NCBI RefSeq assembly: GCF_946481155.1
Contig: NZ_CAMLMK010000005.1
Coordinates: 3,616-67,615 of the forward strand
Length of the DNA: 64,000 bases
Direction of reading: 5' to 3'
From: an uncultured Flavobacterium sp.
GTDB lineage: Bacteria > Bacteroidota > Bacteroidia > Flavobacteriales > Flavobacteriaceae
Position numbers and translations under genes: made by a program. Positions within the stretch are counted from its first letter, which is position 1. Each line of letters begins with the position of its first letter. This document shows, one piece after another, positions 7,951 through 18,011 of this stretch. The notes below the pieces were generated by a model. That model was not told the DNA's origin. It saw nothing but the letters and a program-made list of their open reading frames with translations, and did not search any database.

Positions 7951-10900
7951 CTATTTTGAAATTAATATTCTTGTTTTTAGGTCATCAAACTCAATTTCCG
8001 TACCATTTTCGATACGCTCTTCAAAAACAAGTTCTTCCGTTAACGTTTCTGATTTAATGTATGCTTCATTATCCTGTACGGCTTGTTGAATAATCCCGTC
8101 TTTCAGCATGGTCACTTTAATCTTGTCGGTCACTTCAAAACCCGAATCTTTTCGGATATTCTGAATTCGGTTAACCAATTCGCGGGCGATACCTTCTTTT
8201 CTTAATGCATCGGAAATTGTAATATCCAATGCCACTGTTATTCCGCCGGAATTTGCCACTAACCAACCTTCAATATCCTGTGAAGAAATTTCCACATCTT
8301 CAGTTGTTAAATTAACACTATTTCCTGAAATAACAATACTTATTTCACCTTCTTGTTCTAATTTATTTATCTGCTCATGAGAAAAATTTTGTATCTCCTT
8401 AGAAATCAATCCCATATCTTTACCGAAACGCGGCCCTAAAGCCTTGAAATTCGGCTTAATCTGCTTCACTAAAATTCCTGAAGCATCGTCCAGCAGTTCC
8501 ACTTCTTTCACGTTTACCTCGGCTTTAATCAGGTCGGAAACTGCTTCAATCTCGGCACGTTGTTTTGCGTCAAGCACAGGAATCATAACCTTTTGCAGCG
8601 GTTGGCGTACTTTGATCATCTCCTTCTTACGAAGCGATAAAACCAGTGAAGAAACCGTCTGCGCTTTCTCCATTTTGCTTTCCAGCGATTTATCAACAAA
8701 GTTGTCAACGTATTTCGGGAACTCGGCTAAATGCACGCTTTCGAATTTTTCTCCGTTAGTCGCCTGCGTCAAATCACGGTAAAGCTTGTCCATAAAGAAC
8801 GGAGCGATTGGTGCACCTAGCTTGGCTACTGTCAACAAACAAGTATAAAGCGTCTGGTAAGCAGCCACCTTATCCTGGGCATATTCGCCTTTCCAGAAGC
8901 GACGACGGCATAAACGCACGTACCAGTTGCTCAGGTTTTCCTGAACGAAATCAGAAATGGCTCTGGCCGCTCTTGTGGGTTCGTATTCTTCATAAGCTTC
9001 GTCAACCACTTTCACCAGGGTGTGCAATTCGGATAAAATCCAGCGGTCGATTTCCGGTCTTTCGTCCAGCGGCACTTCTGCTTCGCTGTAATTGAAACCG
9101 TCAATGTTCGCATATAAGGAGAAGAAGGAATACGTATTATATAATGTCCCGAAGAATTTACGGCGTACTTCCGCCACGCCTTCGATATCAAATTTTAAGT
9201 TGTCCCACGGATTCGCGTTGGCAATCATGTACCAGCGGGTCGCATCCGGGCCATATTCCGCTAAGGTTGTAAACGGATCTACTGCGTTTCCAAGACGTTT
9301 GGACATTTTTTGTCCGTTTTTGTCCAATACTAAGCCGTTAGATACCACATTTTTATAGGCTACTTTATCAAAAACCAGAGTTCCGATAGCGTGAAGCGTA
9401 TAGAACCAGCCTCTTGTCTGATCCACTCCTTCCGCGATGAAATCGGCAGGGAAAGATTTATTTTCGTCAATCAACTCTTTGTTTTCGAACGGATAATGCC
9501 ATTGCGCATACGGCATGGCTCCCGAATCGAACCAAACGTCAATCAGGTCGCTTTCGCGTTTCATCGGTTTTCCGGATGGTGCAACCAAAGTGATTGTATC
9601 GACTACATTTTTATGTAAGTCTACCAAATCGTAATTAGCCTCGCTCATGTTTCCGATCTCAAACCCTTTAAAAGGATTCACAGATTCGACACCGGCTTTG
9701 ATGGCTTTCTCGATTTCGTTGTACAGTTCTTCTACCGAACCAACCAACATTTCTTCAGTTCCGTCTTCGGTTCTCCAGATTGGCAATGGGATGCCCCAAT
9801 ATCTTGAACGCGAAAGGTTCCAGTCGTTTGCATTCTTCAGCCAGTTCCCGAAACGGCCTTCACCGGTGGCTTTCGGCTTCCAGTTGATGGTTTCGTTCAG
9901 GTCGAACATTCGGTCTTTGACTTCCGTTACTTTGATGAACCAGGAATCCAGCGGATAGTATAGTATCGGCTTATCGGTTCTCCAGCAATGCGGGTAACTG
10001 TGTACGTATTTTTCAACCTTAAAGGCTTTGTTTTCTTCTTTTAAACGGATGGCGATCTCAACATCTACTGATTTTTCCGGTGCTTCGCCTTCGTTGTAGT
10101 ATTCATTTTTAACATATTTCCCTGCCAAATCACCCATCTGACGTACAAATCGTCCCTGTAAGTCTACCAATGGCATCGGGTTTCCGTTTTCGTCCAACAC
10201 TAACATTGGCGGTACTTCCGGAGAAGCTTCTTTTGCTACTTTGGCGTCATCCGCACCAAATGTCGGCGCCGTGTGAACGATACCGGTACCGTCTTCCGTG
10301 GTAACGAAATCACCTGAAATTACCCTGAAAGCATTTTCCGGATTTTGGTATGGCAACGTATATGGCAATAATTGCTCGTATTGGATGCCTACTAAATCCG
10401 CTCCTTTGCATTCGGCTAAGATTTCAAACGGGATTTTTTTGTCGCCTTCTTTAAAGTTTTCGAAATCAGTTTCTTCACTGGTTTCAAAATAATTTTTAGA
10501 CAATTGTTTTCCGACAAGGTTTTTGGCCAAAATCACATTAATTGGCTGGAACGTATACTGATTGAACGTTCTTACCAAAACGTAATCGATTTTTGGTCCG
10601 ACGGTCAGTGCCGTGTTGCTTGGTAAAGTCCACGGCGTAGTCGTCCAGGCTAAAAAGTGGATTTCATCTAAATCCAAAGCCTCAAACTTGTACTGTTTCA
10701 GGTTCTTTGAAGTTATGTAATCGTAAAATTTGGCGAACGTCAGTTTTCTTTGGTTATCCACCACCTTAAACTGTGCTACAATCGTAGTATCCGTAATGTC
10801 ACGGTACGAGCCCGGCTGGTTCACTTCATGCGAAGACAATCCGGTTCCCGCTTTTGGCGAATACGGCTGGATGGTATAGCCTTTGTATAATAAATCTTTG

Positions 10901-11409
10901 TTGTAAATCTGTTTCAGCAGCCACCAAACCGATTCCATGTATTTGGATTTGTAGGTCACATAGGGATCTTCCATATCTACCCAATATCCCATTTTCTCGG
11001 TAAGGTCGTTCCATACGTCGGTGTAACGCATTACAGTTTTCTTACACGCTTCGTTGTACTCGGCAATGGAGATAGTTTTCCCGATATCTTCTTTGGTAAT
11101 GCCTAATTCTTTTTCGGTACCTAATTCCACAGGCAGACCATGGGTATCCCAGCCAGCTTTACGCTTCACCTGAAATCCTTTTTGGGTTTTATAACGACAG
11201 AAAATATCCTTAATCGCACGCGCCATCACGTGGTGAATACCAGGCAATCCGTTAGCTGAAGGCGGGCCTTCAAAAAACACATACGGCTGGTTTCCTTCAC
11301 GGGAAGTTACACTTTGTTCAAAGATGTTTTGTTTTTTCCAGAAATCAAGTACTTCAGAAGCCACGGTTGGCAAATCAAGTCCTTTGTATTCAGTGAATTT
11401 CGTGTTCAT
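7951..11409 (-). CDS. ileS: Isoleucyl-tRNA synthetase
   Basis: A 1152-residue class I synthetase. The HIGH-equivalent GLPGIHH is at 54-60 and KMSKR at 701-705, with the CP1 editing domain between them and the anticodon-binding domain after about 760. It charges tRNA-Ile and edits valine. It lacks a C-terminal zinc-finger, as expected of the longer, eukaryote-like type of IleS. The ATG at 11407-11409 gives the usual flavobacterial start MNTKFTEYKGLDLP; an upstream ATG (11428-11430) would add seven residues. Confidence 0.97.
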   Translation of the reverse strand: MNTKFTEYKGLDLPTVASEVLDFWKKQNIFEQSVTSREGNQPYVFFEGPPSANGLPGIHHVMARAIKDIFCRYKTQKGFQVKRKAGWDTHGLPVELGTEKELGITKEDIGKTISIAEYNEACKKTVMRYTDVWNDLTEKMGYWVDMEDPYVTYKSKYMESVWWLLKQIYNKDLLYKGYTIQPYSPKAGTGLSSHEVNQPGSYRDITDTTIVAQFKVVDNQRKLTFAKFYDYITSKNLKQYKFEALDLDEIHFLAWTTTPWTLPSNTALTVGPKIDYVLVRTFNQYTFQPINVILAKNLVGKQLSKNYFETSEETDFENFKEGDKKIPFEILAECKGADLVGIQYEQLLPYTLPYQNPENAFRVISGDFVTTEDGTGIVHTAPTFGADDAKVAKEASPEVPPMLVLDENGNPMPLVDLQGRFVRQMGDLAGKYVKNEYYNEGEAPEKSVDVEIAIRLKEENKAFKVEKYVHSYPHCWRTDKPILYYPLDSWFIKVTEVKDRMFDLNETINWKPKATGEGRFGNWLKNANDWNLSRSRYWGIPLPIWRTEDGTEEMLVGSVEELYNEIEKAIKAGVESVNPFKGFEIGNMSEANYDLVDLHKNVVDTITLVAPSGKPMKRESDLIDVWFDSGAMPYAQWHYPFENKELIDENKSFPADFIAEGVDQTRGWFYTLHAIGTLVFDKVAYKNVVSNGLVLDKNGQKMSKRLGNAVDPFTTLAEYGPDATRWYMIANANPWDNLKFDIEGVAEVRRKFFGTLYNTYSFFSLYANIDGFNYSEAEVPLDERPEIDRWILSELHTLVKVVDEAYEEYEPTRAARAISDFVQENLSNWYVRLCRRRFWKGEYAQDKVAAYQTLYTCLLTVAKLGAPIAPFFMDKLYRDLTQATNGEKFESVHLAEFPKYVDNFVDKSLESKMEKAQTVSSLVLSLRKKEMIKVRQPLQKVMIPVLDAKQRAEIEAVSDLIKAEVNVKEVELLDDASGILVKQIKPNFKALGPRFGKDMGLISKEIQNFSHEQINKLEQEGEISIVISGNSVNLTTEDVEISSQDIEGWLVANSGGITVALDITISDALRKEGIARELVNRIQNIRKDSGFEVTDKIKVTMLKDGIIQQAVQDNEAYIKSETLTEELVFEERIENGTEIEFDDLKTRILISK

Positions 11410-11511
11410 TTTGTCGTTTTCTAAAATCAATTCGCGAAAGTACTAATTTTTGAATAATTCCGCGTTAATACTATGACAAAATACGTGTGGGAAAAATGAT
11501 TTTTAGTTGAT

Positions 11512-12225
11512 TTACGAAAAAACTTCCCGCAACACTTCCAATGATTTTGGCTTTTTAAAACCGTCAAGATGAGCAGCATAGTAATCCAGAAGGATTTTCA
11601 GCAGGATCTGGCGCTCGATTCCGGCGAAGATTTTCTGATCGGATTCAAACTTCAGGGTGATGAGTTTTTTAAACAGGAAGGTTTCATGTTCTGAAAGGCA
11701 GCTTATGGCGTGAAAGGGTGAAAAAAGACCTTCATTCAGTTCAAAAAACGGCAAATCCATATCAGAAGTATCGGGATAGAATCCGAAATATTTGGTAATT
11801 TCTAATAGTAAAATCAGATGGAAATTGGCAATCTCGTCGTTATTGTCAAGCCACAGCAATGCCGTTTCCAGAAAGGAAAACAGGTTTTCATTCTTTTCTT
11901 CCTCGCGGATACTGTGATGCAGCATCTCCGAAAGGAAAATTACAATCGTACTTTTAAAAATATCCGTATTTATCGAACGGTACGGCACAGCCAGCCTGAT
12001 TTCCTTAAAATGCTCGAGTGTTCCTTTATTCTTATGGCTGGCTTCGATTTCCAGTATAGTCAATGGCTGAAAATAGGCTATTTTCTGGTTCGATTTCTTT
12101 CCTGAAAAAGCGCTGGGAACGAAGTAGGATTTCAGTCCGTCCGTTTGTGTAAAGCACTTCACAATCAGGCTTTTCTCCTGATATTTTAACGCGCTGAGGA
12201 CAATGGCTTTGGTTTTGACGAGCAT
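11512..12225 (-). CDS. recO: DNA repair protein RecO
   Basis: A 237-residue protein starting MLVKTKAIVLSALKYQEKS, the typical OB-fold N-terminus of RecO (about 1-80), followed by an all-helical domain. RecO loads RecA on SSB-covered DNA with RecF and RecR. The four-cysteine zinc motif seen in some RecO proteins is not evident, as is common in Bacteroidetes. The ATG was placed at 12223-12225, where it overlaps the porZ stop codon by a single base; the upstream open frame runs into porZ and is not used. Confidence 0.93.
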   Translation of the reverse strand: MLVKTKAIVLSALKYQEKSLIVKCFTQTDGLKSYFVPSAFSGKKSNQKIAYFQPLTILEIEASHKNKGTLEHFKEIRLAVPYRSINTDIFKSTIVIFLSEMLHHSIREEEKNENLFSFLETALLWLDNNDEIANFHLILLLEITKYFGFYPDTSDMDLPFFELNEGLFSPFHAISCLSEHETFLFKKLITLKFESDQKIFAGIERQILLKILLDYYAAHLDGFKKPKSLEVLREVFS

Positions 12226-14528
12226 TATCGTACAATCATCACTTTTTTGACTTTGGTTTCCGTACCGTCTTCCGCTACGATAAAAATCATGTAAACTCCG
12301 GAAGCAACTCTGTGTTTCCCGAAAGCTTTGGTATCCCATTCAATGGTTCCGCCTTCCGAAGTGGTTTCGTAGACTAAATTCCCTTCGATATCGGTGATTT
12401 TGATATTTGCATCATCAACCAATCCGCTGATTTTCACTGTTCCTTCATACCCCGGACGAACCGGATTAGGATAAACAAACACGTTGCTCAAATCGTCAGC
12501 AGGTTTTGTCGATATTCCTTTGAAAGAAACCAGGCCTTTGTCGGTAGCAAAAAATACTTCTCCGCTCACATCGTCAATTTCTATATCCAGAATATTGTTG
12601 CTTGGTAACGGCGAATTTTCTTTTGTGAAATGATAGAGCGTTTGTTGTCCGTTGGAAGAGACTAAAAATGCTCCTGCCCCGTCCACAGACAACCATTTAT
12701 TATTCGATCCGTCGACTACAATGTCCATGATGCTCTGCTGGTAGAAAAGTTCCTGGGCCAGATTGTCCTCCAGAATAATGATCGCGTTGGTCTCCAAATC
12801 CGTATCGGTTACAAACCGGTCCACGCTCGGCAATACCCTAAGACCTGCAAAAGTCCCTATCCAAAGTTGGTTGTTTTTATCAATGGCAACGGCTCTCACA
12901 TCATTATTGGGCAGATTTCCATTATCACCGCCGGATTTTATCAGAATAAATTTGTTGCCGTAATTTTCATTGAATGCGATGACACCATTTCTGTAAGAAG
13001 GAATCCATTTAGTTCCGTTTCTGTCAATAACGATACTGGCATAATTATCAGCCACTGGGTTGGTGGTAACATTAGTAAGTGAATATGACTGCCATTGTCC
13101 GTCTTTCTTCATGACTTTCAGGGCTCTCTCGATTCGGCTGACGGTCATCCACAGGTTTTCGTTTTTGTCGAAAGCCGGTCCGTTTACACGAATGTCGACA
13201 TAGGAAGGGTCCGGGGGGCTTAATACCAGGGATTCCAATCCATTTGCACCGGTATTCAAATGATTGAAAAGGGTAACGGTTTCATTGCTCTCGACCTTCA
13301 GCAGGCCTGAAAAAAACGAGCTGACATATATTTCATTAAGTTTATTAGGATGCAACACCACACGGCTTAAGGATTTTGCGCCCATTAATTCGCTATAGGG
13401 AATTCCGGACCATCCCGCCGTTTCGGAATACTTACTGATTTCATATTGATCCAAGGGATAGGGATTATACTGTTTGGTATAATCGCCGTACACTGCCCAA
13501 AGAAAGGATGGTGATTTCTTTAAATTAAAAATACTGTTTTTCACGGGCCCGTCCGGAGTGCAATCTTCAAAGGAAGCTGTATTTCCCAATGTCGTTTCAT
13601 GCAATCCTTTATCTAATGTTCCGATAAATATCTTATCATTTATGGCTGTGGCGCAGGTAAATGTTGAAGTTACATCCGGTATTTGTGTAATATGGGCAAG
13701 CTGGCTAAAGGCATTATTATAGACATAAACATGATTTGCCGAGGTAAAGACCAGGCAATTTTCAAACGCTCTTAAATCCACTATTGTTTGTCCGACATTG
13801 GTTAATTCCTGAAAAGAACCTCCCGAATGTCTGTAAACACGATTATCCCCGTTTGAAGCAATCAATTCATTTTGAAACGTAACGACACCACTCCAATATC
13901 CCGCATCAAAGGTTTGCCATTCACTGAAGTCAACTAAGTTTGGACTGGAATAATCAGCTCTTCGTATGCCATTATTTAAGGTAACGGCGTAAATAAATCC
14001 CGCATGAACAGTCGTCTGAAAAACAGGAACCTCTTCTCCGGCGGGACCTATGAAATAAGTATCCCCAAATTGCGAGGTAGCTAAATCAAAGACGCAAATC
14101 CCAAAATCACAGGACAAATACGCCTTTCCCTCATATTCATAGATGTGATTGATTTTTTTTCTGTTTGGCGGAATGGAAGGCTTATTCACGATGTCAATTA
14201 CATTTAAAACGCTTCCGTCAGATTCGTTAACCACTAAAAGCAATCCGTTTTGGTTGCCAACAAGCGTTTTATTGAAAGTGGCACTGTGATGCATTGCCGA
14301 AATCGTCTCTGCTTTAAAATCATTAATCGAATTAACGACTTTCAGTTCATCGGTTGTTATATTTTTAGAAAACAATGCATTTTCAGATGCTGCATATACT
14401 TTTTCAGGCGATTGGGAAACATCTTTAATATTGAAGTACGAAAAATAGCCTTTCCACAACTGGTTCTGTTGTGAAAAGCAGTTAACACATAGCAAAGCGG
14501 CCAATAAATAGAAGCTAATTTTTTTCAT
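12225..14528 (-). CDS. porZ: Type IX secretion attachment-complex protein PorZ
   Basis: A 767-residue secreted protein with a signal peptide (about 1-20), two seven-bladed propeller-like regions including two-component-regulator-type blades (WIPSYRNGVIAF, LWIGTFAGLRVL), and a C-terminal T9SS sorting domain (VYPNPV ... KKVMIVR). The N-terminal LWKGYFSYFNIKDVS segment is the one seen in PorZ proteins. PorZ joins PorU, PorV and PorQ at the cell surface and is thought to deliver the lipopolysaccharide to which T9SS cargo is linked. The start ATG at 14526-14528 gives the best signal peptide. Its stop overlaps the recO start. Confidence 0.88.
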   Translation of the reverse strand: MKKISFYLLAALLCVNCFSQQNQLWKGYFSYFNIKDVSQSPEKVYAASENALFSKNITTDELKVVNSINDFKAETISAMHHSATFNKTLVGNQNGLLLVVNESDGSVLNVIDIVNKPSIPPNRKKINHIYEYEGKAYLSCDFGICVFDLATSQFGDTYFIGPAGEEVPVFQTTVHAGFIYAVTLNNGIRRADYSSPNLVDFSEWQTFDAGYWSGVVTFQNELIASNGDNRVYRHSGGSFQELTNVGQTIVDLRAFENCLVFTSANHVYVYNNAFSQLAHITQIPDVTSTFTCATAINDKIFIGTLDKGLHETTLGNTASFEDCTPDGPVKNSIFNLKKSPSFLWAVYGDYTKQYNPYPLDQYEISKYSETAGWSGIPYSELMGAKSLSRVVLHPNKLNEIYVSSFFSGLLKVESNETVTLFNHLNTGANGLESLVLSPPDPSYVDIRVNGPAFDKNENLWMTVSRIERALKVMKKDGQWQSYSLTNVTTNPVADNYASIVIDRNGTKWIPSYRNGVIAFNENYGNKFILIKSGGDNGNLPNNDVRAVAIDKNNQLWIGTFAGLRVLPSVDRFVTDTDLETNAIIILEDNLAQELFYQQSIMDIVVDGSNNKWLSVDGAGAFLVSSNGQQTLYHFTKENSPLPSNNILDIEIDDVSGEVFFATDKGLVSFKGISTKPADDLSNVFVYPNPVRPGYEGTVKISGLVDDANIKITDIEGNLVYETTSEGGTIEWDTKAFGKHRVASGVYMIFIVAEDGTETKVKKVMIVR

Positions 14529-14546
14529 TACTCTCAATTTGTTTTA

Positions 14547-14554
14547 CAAATATA
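14547..14554 (-). promoter_or_regulatory. Candidate -7 box upstream of porZ
   Basis: TATATTTG on the minus strand, 18 bases before the porZ ATG, matches TAnnTTTG. No clear TTG was found at the -33 position. Confidence 0.35.
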
Positions 14555-14699
14555 GTCTAAAACGCGTTTTTTGACTTTAATAATATATACCGCTGTTAAA
14601 AAATAGTAACACCTTTGTTAAATAAAGCCCCAAATAGGTTGATTAACATTTTTTCAGACATCATTTTTTATTTTTTTTTTATAGTGCGGTTAGTTTTTA

Positions 14700-14707
14700 T
14701 ATATTTG
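14700..14707 (+). promoter_or_regulatory. Candidate -7 box of the outer-membrane protein gene
   Basis: TATATTTG matches TAnnTTTG and lies 27 bases before the ATG at 14735, which supports that start over the upstream in-frame codon. No -33 TTG was found; a long T-run lies there instead. Confidence 0.35.
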
Positions 14708-14734
14708 TCGCATATTGACCTAAAATATAGTAAA

Positions 14735-15517
14735 ATGCCCAGAAAAATTTTATTCATCCTGCTAGTTGCTTTTGGAAGCAGCACTGCTGTTAAAGCTCAA
14801 TTTGGTTTTTCCCATGAAGTTGGAGCAATTGCGGGACCTGTAATGTTTATGTCAGATTACGGCGAAAGATACGACTTCAAGACAAATACCGGCAATACCG
14901 GTTATGGGATAGGTCTTATTCACTATTTGAATTTCTCTTACCGTGCGGAATGTAACTGTTATACTCCTGAAACTTATTTTAATGATCACTTTAAATTAAG
15001 AACGGAGCTTTCCTACAATAAAACAGAACTTCAGCATTTTGGGCAATGGGTTGATAGCAAGAAGACCTCCGTAATGGCTCAGCAATTAAGAGCTATGAGA
15101 GGTACTGCATCCAATACTGATATTGGGATGCAGTTGGAATTTTTCCCACTAAGTATCCGTGACTTTACAGCTACCGATGGCGCATTTGGTCCATTTGTAA
15201 GCTTAGGTGCACATTACACTTATTACAGTCCGGAGGCTTCTTCAACAAGAGGTCGTTTGGATCAGCCGGGTGTGTTGCCAACAAAATATATCGGAGGTGT
15301 TTCGAATGAGGATGGCAGTACATGGTCTGTTGTAGCCAGTGTAGGTACTCGTTACAAACTTACTGAGCTGTCGGATTTAATGCTTGACTTACGTTGGCAG
15401 TATTATTTCTCCAACTGGGTAGACGGATTAAATCCTGATCCTGCGATCTACAAAGAAAACAAAGCTAACGAATGGTTGGTTTGGTTGAACGTCGGTTATA
15501 TCTATTATCTGAATTAG
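14735..15517 (+). CDS. Outer-membrane protein of the THC0290_0291 type
   Basis: A 260-residue secreted protein with a signal peptide (MPRKILFILLVAFG...KAQ) and a mature part rich in alternating aromatic and polar residues, ending WLVWLNVGYIYYLN, as in outer-membrane barrels. The FGFSHEVG...GP and CNCYTPETYFNDHFKL motifs match a conserved Bacteroidetes family annotated as THC0290_0291; the function is unknown. An in-frame ATG 120 bases upstream would add an unlikely hydrophobic extension and precede the candidate promoter, so the start at 14735 was chosen. Confidence 0.8.
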   Translation: MPRKILFILLVAFGSSTAVKAQFGFSHEVGAIAGPVMFMSDYGERYDFKTNTGNTGYGIGLIHYLNFSYRAECNCYTPETYFNDHFKLRTELSYNKTELQHFGQWVDSKKTSVMAQQLRAMRGTASNTDIGMQLEFFPLSIRDFTATDGAFGPFVSLGAHYTYYSPEASSTRGRLDQPGVLPTKYIGGVSNEDGSTWSVVASVGTRYKLTELSDLMLDLRWQYYFSNWVDGLNPDPAIYKENKANEWLVWLNVGYIYYLN

Positions 15518-15540
15518 TAGAAAAACAAATAACAATATAA

Positions 15541-15571
15541 AAAAACCATCTGTTGCGACAGATGGTTTTTC
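15541..15571. terminator. Bidirectional terminator
   Basis: Stem AAAAACCATCTGT / ACAGATGGTTTTT with a TGCG loop, between convergent genes. Confidence 0.85.
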
Positions 15572-15574
15572 TTT

Positions 15575-16726
15575 TTATGCTAATGCCTGTTTCAAGTCTT
15601 CGATCAGATCTTCAGCGTCTTCGATTCCTACGCTTAAACGAACTAAATCATCCGTGATTCCGATTTCTTTTCTTTTGTCTTCGGGTATGGAAGCATGCGT
15701 CATTAAAGCCGGATGATTCGCTAAGGATTCAACACCGCCCAAGGATTCCGCTAACGTGAACACCTGTAGTTTTTCAAGGAAGCTTATTGCGTCCTGTTTC
15801 GCTCCCGACTTAAAGGTAAACGTCACCATTCCGCCAAAACCGCCAATCATCTGCTTTTTGGCAATCTCATGATACGGATGGGAAGCCAGTCCCGGATAAT
15901 ATACGCGTTCCACTTTCGGATGGTTTAATAAAAATTCTGCTACTTTCACACCGTTTTCGCAATGTCTTTGTACGCGCAGGTGCAATGTTTTAATTCCTCT
16001 TAAGACCAAGAAAGAATCCTGCGGACCAAGTGTTGCTCCGGTAGCAAATTGCTGAAAATGCAGCTGACTGCCCAATTCTTCATCTTTGACAATCAAGGCT
16101 CCGGCAATCACATCGGAATGTCCGCCCAAATATTTCGTAGCGGAATGCATTACGATATCAGCTCCTAAATCAAGTGGTTTTTGAAGGTAAGGCGTAGCGA
16201 AAGTATTGTCGACAGCAAATAAAATATTGGAATGTTTCTTGGTAATCTCAGCAATTGCGGCAATATCTGCCAATTTCATTAGCGGATTAGTTGGCGTTTC
16301 TACCCAAACCAGTTTCGTGTTGGTATTGATTAATGACTGGAATTTATCCAGGTCATTCATGTCCACAAAATGGAATTTGATCCCCGATTCTTTATAAATG
16401 CGCGTAAACATTCTGTACGTCCCGCCGTATAAATCGTCCATGGCAATTACCTCATCGCCTGCTTTTAATCCGCGTAAAACGCAATCGGTAGCTGCTAATC
16501 CGGAGGAAAAAGCCAATCCGCGTGCGCCGTTTTCGATACTCGCTAAGGCATTTTCTAAAGCCGTTCTGGTTGGGTTAGCCGCACGACTGTATTCGTAATC
16601 AGGATTCAGAGGTTTCCCCGGGCTTGTCTGTACAAATGTTGATGTCTGATACACCGGCGGCATTACTGCTCCCGTACTTGGGTCGTGATGCTGGCCGCCA
16701 TGTATGACTTTAGTATTAAATTTCAT
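15575..16726 (-). CDS. Cystathionine gamma-synthase/lyase family PLP enzyme
   Basis: A 383-residue enzyme of the Cys/Met metabolism PLP family. The PLP lysine is Lys198 in SATKYLGGHSD; the SSGLAAT and YSRAANPTR motifs that bind phosphate and substrate are intact. Family members make cystathionine from O-acylhomoserine and cysteine, split cystathionine, or release methanethiol from methionine. The motifs alone do not separate MetB from MetC or cystathionine gamma-lyase; the MKFNTKVIHGG start is that of flavobacterial proteins usually called cystathionine gamma-synthase. It is a single-gene unit. A -7-like TAAATTTG lies upstream at 16761-16768 on the minus strand, without a -33 match. Confidence 0.9.
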   Translation of the reverse strand: MKFNTKVIHGGQHHDPSTGAVMPPVYQTSTFVQTSPGKPLNPDYEYSRAANPTRTALENALASIENGARGLAFSSGLAATDCVLRGLKAGDEVIAMDDLYGGTYRMFTRIYKESGIKFHFVDMNDLDKFQSLINTNTKLVWVETPTNPLMKLADIAAIAEITKKHSNILFAVDNTFATPYLQKPLDLGADIVMHSATKYLGGHSDVIAGALIVKDEELGSQLHFQQFATGATLGPQDSFLVLRGIKTLHLRVQRHCENGVKVAEFLLNHPKVERVYYPGLASHPYHEIAKKQMIGGFGGMVTFTFKSGAKQDAISFLEKLQVFTLAESLGGVESLANHPALMTHASIPEDKRKEIGITDDLVRLSVGIEDAEDLIEDLKQALA

Positions 16727-16812
16727 AATCCTATTTTATTTTGAATTTCAAATAATAAAGCAAATTTATCGTTTAATTTTGTGATAACTGTACATACAAA
16801 CCAATTTCTGTT

Positions 16813-17553
16813 ATGAGAAAAACCTTTATGTTGCTTCTTCTGTCCGCAGGCCTTTTCGTAAGTTGCCAAAAGGAACCTTTAGCTTTTGAAACCAAAAAAT
16901 TCCACAAGGAAATTATTCATCAAAAAGACACTACGGCTATTGAAATTGAAGTTGCCTTAAGCCCGGACAAAACAGCGGTGGCAGACAGTATTAATGGCCT
17001 TTTCTTAAAAGAAATCGGAACGTTATTTTCTTTCGATTCCACCAAACAGGCCGGGAATTTCAATGAAATATGCACCTTGTTCATTAAGGAATACCGTACT
17101 TTCCTGAAAGACGCGCCGGAATATACCACTCCATGGGACGCTAGCGCAACCGGAAAAATTGCTCACCAATCGGACGACCTGATCAACCTGACTGTAGATT
17201 TTTATTCCTTCACCGGCGGGGCACATGGTTATGGCGCTTCACATTCTTATTTCATAGACGCCAAAACCGGCAAACAACTGCAAAAAGAAGCCTTATTTTC
17301 CGATTTAAAAGGGTTTACAAAACTTGCGGAACGGGAATTTCGAATTCAGCAGCAAATGCCCGCAAAAGCCAATATCAACGAAACGGGTTATTGGTTTGAG
17401 AACGATCGTTTTCACTTGCCTGAAAATATTTTCTATACCGATAAAGGAATACTGCTGTTGTACAACCAATACGAAATCGCTTCCTATGCCGATGGTCCTA
17501 TTGAACTCCTTATTCCTTACATAGAGGCCGACAAATTCCTGAAAATCAAATAA
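16813..17553 (+). CDS. DUF4163/DUF3298 (PdaC/RsiV-like) lipoprotein
   Basis: A 246-residue lipoprotein with lipidated Cys18 (lipobox FVSC). The region after about residue 45 fits DUF4163 and the C-terminal part DUF3298, marked by SFTGGAHGYG...YFIDAKTGK. These domains occur in the anti-sigma factor RsiV, where they bind lysozyme, and next to polysaccharide deacetylases. The role in Bacteroidetes is not established; a surface or periplasmic binding function is likely. A -7-like TAATTTTG at 16774-16781 precedes it. Its last 8 bases overlap the end of the convergent DinB-like gene. Confidence 0.8.
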   Translation: MRKTFMLLLLSAGLFVSCQKEPLAFETKKFHKEIIHQKDTTAIEIEVALSPDKTAVADSINGLFLKEIGTLFSFDSTKQAGNFNEICTLFIKEYRTFLKDAPEYTTPWDASATGKIAHQSDDLINLTVDFYSFTGGAHGYGASHSYFIDAKTGKQLQKEALFSDLKGFTKLAEREFRIQQQMPAKANINETGYWFENDRFHLPENIFYTDKGILLLYNQYEIASYADGPIELLIPYIEADKFLKIK

Positions 17554-18001
17554 ACTTGCGGATCTGCATCATGATCCCGGTATGTACCGCTTCATGGTAA
17601 TTGTTGAATTCCATGGCAGCTTTGGCATCTTTAATCAGGAAGCCTGACATGGTAGTGAATTCGGAATACTGCTTAAAGATAGCGTCCCCAAAATCCTTTT
17701 CCGCTTTCTCCAGGGTCGTGAAAAGCAGTTTTTTTAATTCGTCCACTTCCTCCTGCGTAACATTGCTCTCGGGTTTAGTGCCTCTTTTGTATTTCTCGAC
17801 CATTTCATCGGAAACCACGATTGGCAAACCGGATAATTTATACACTAACATTTGCTGCACCACCACAATATGTGCAATGTTCCAGATCAGATTGTTACTG
17901 AAGCCTTCCGGGATTTTATTAAGCTGTTCCAAAGAATAATTTTCGAGGAATTTCGCCAGCGCATTTCGGCTGGTATGGTTAATTTCGAATGTTGATTGCA
18001 T
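17546..18001 (-). CDS. DinB-family four-helix protein
   Basis: A 151-residue cytoplasmic protein with DinB/YfiT-type metal-binding histidines: His44 in WNIAHIVV, and His136 and His140 in HEAVHTG near the C-terminus, the spacing of the three-histidine site. Related enzymes use bacillithiol, mycothiol or glutathione as thiol cosubstrate or detoxify electrophiles; many members are uncharacterised and the substrate here is unknown. It ends convergent to the upstream lipoprotein gene with an 8-base overlap and lies 10 bases after the thioesterase gene, likely in one transcript with it. Confidence 0.82.
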   Translation of the reverse strand: MQSTFEINHTSRNALAKFLENYSLEQLNKIPEGFSNNLIWNIAHIVVVQQMLVYKLSGLPIVVSDEMVEKYKRGTKPESNVTQEEVDELKKLLFTTLEKAEKDFGDAIFKQYSEFTTMSGFLIKDAKAAMEFNNYHEAVHTGIMMQIRKFI

Positions 18002-18011
18002 AGTTATAGGT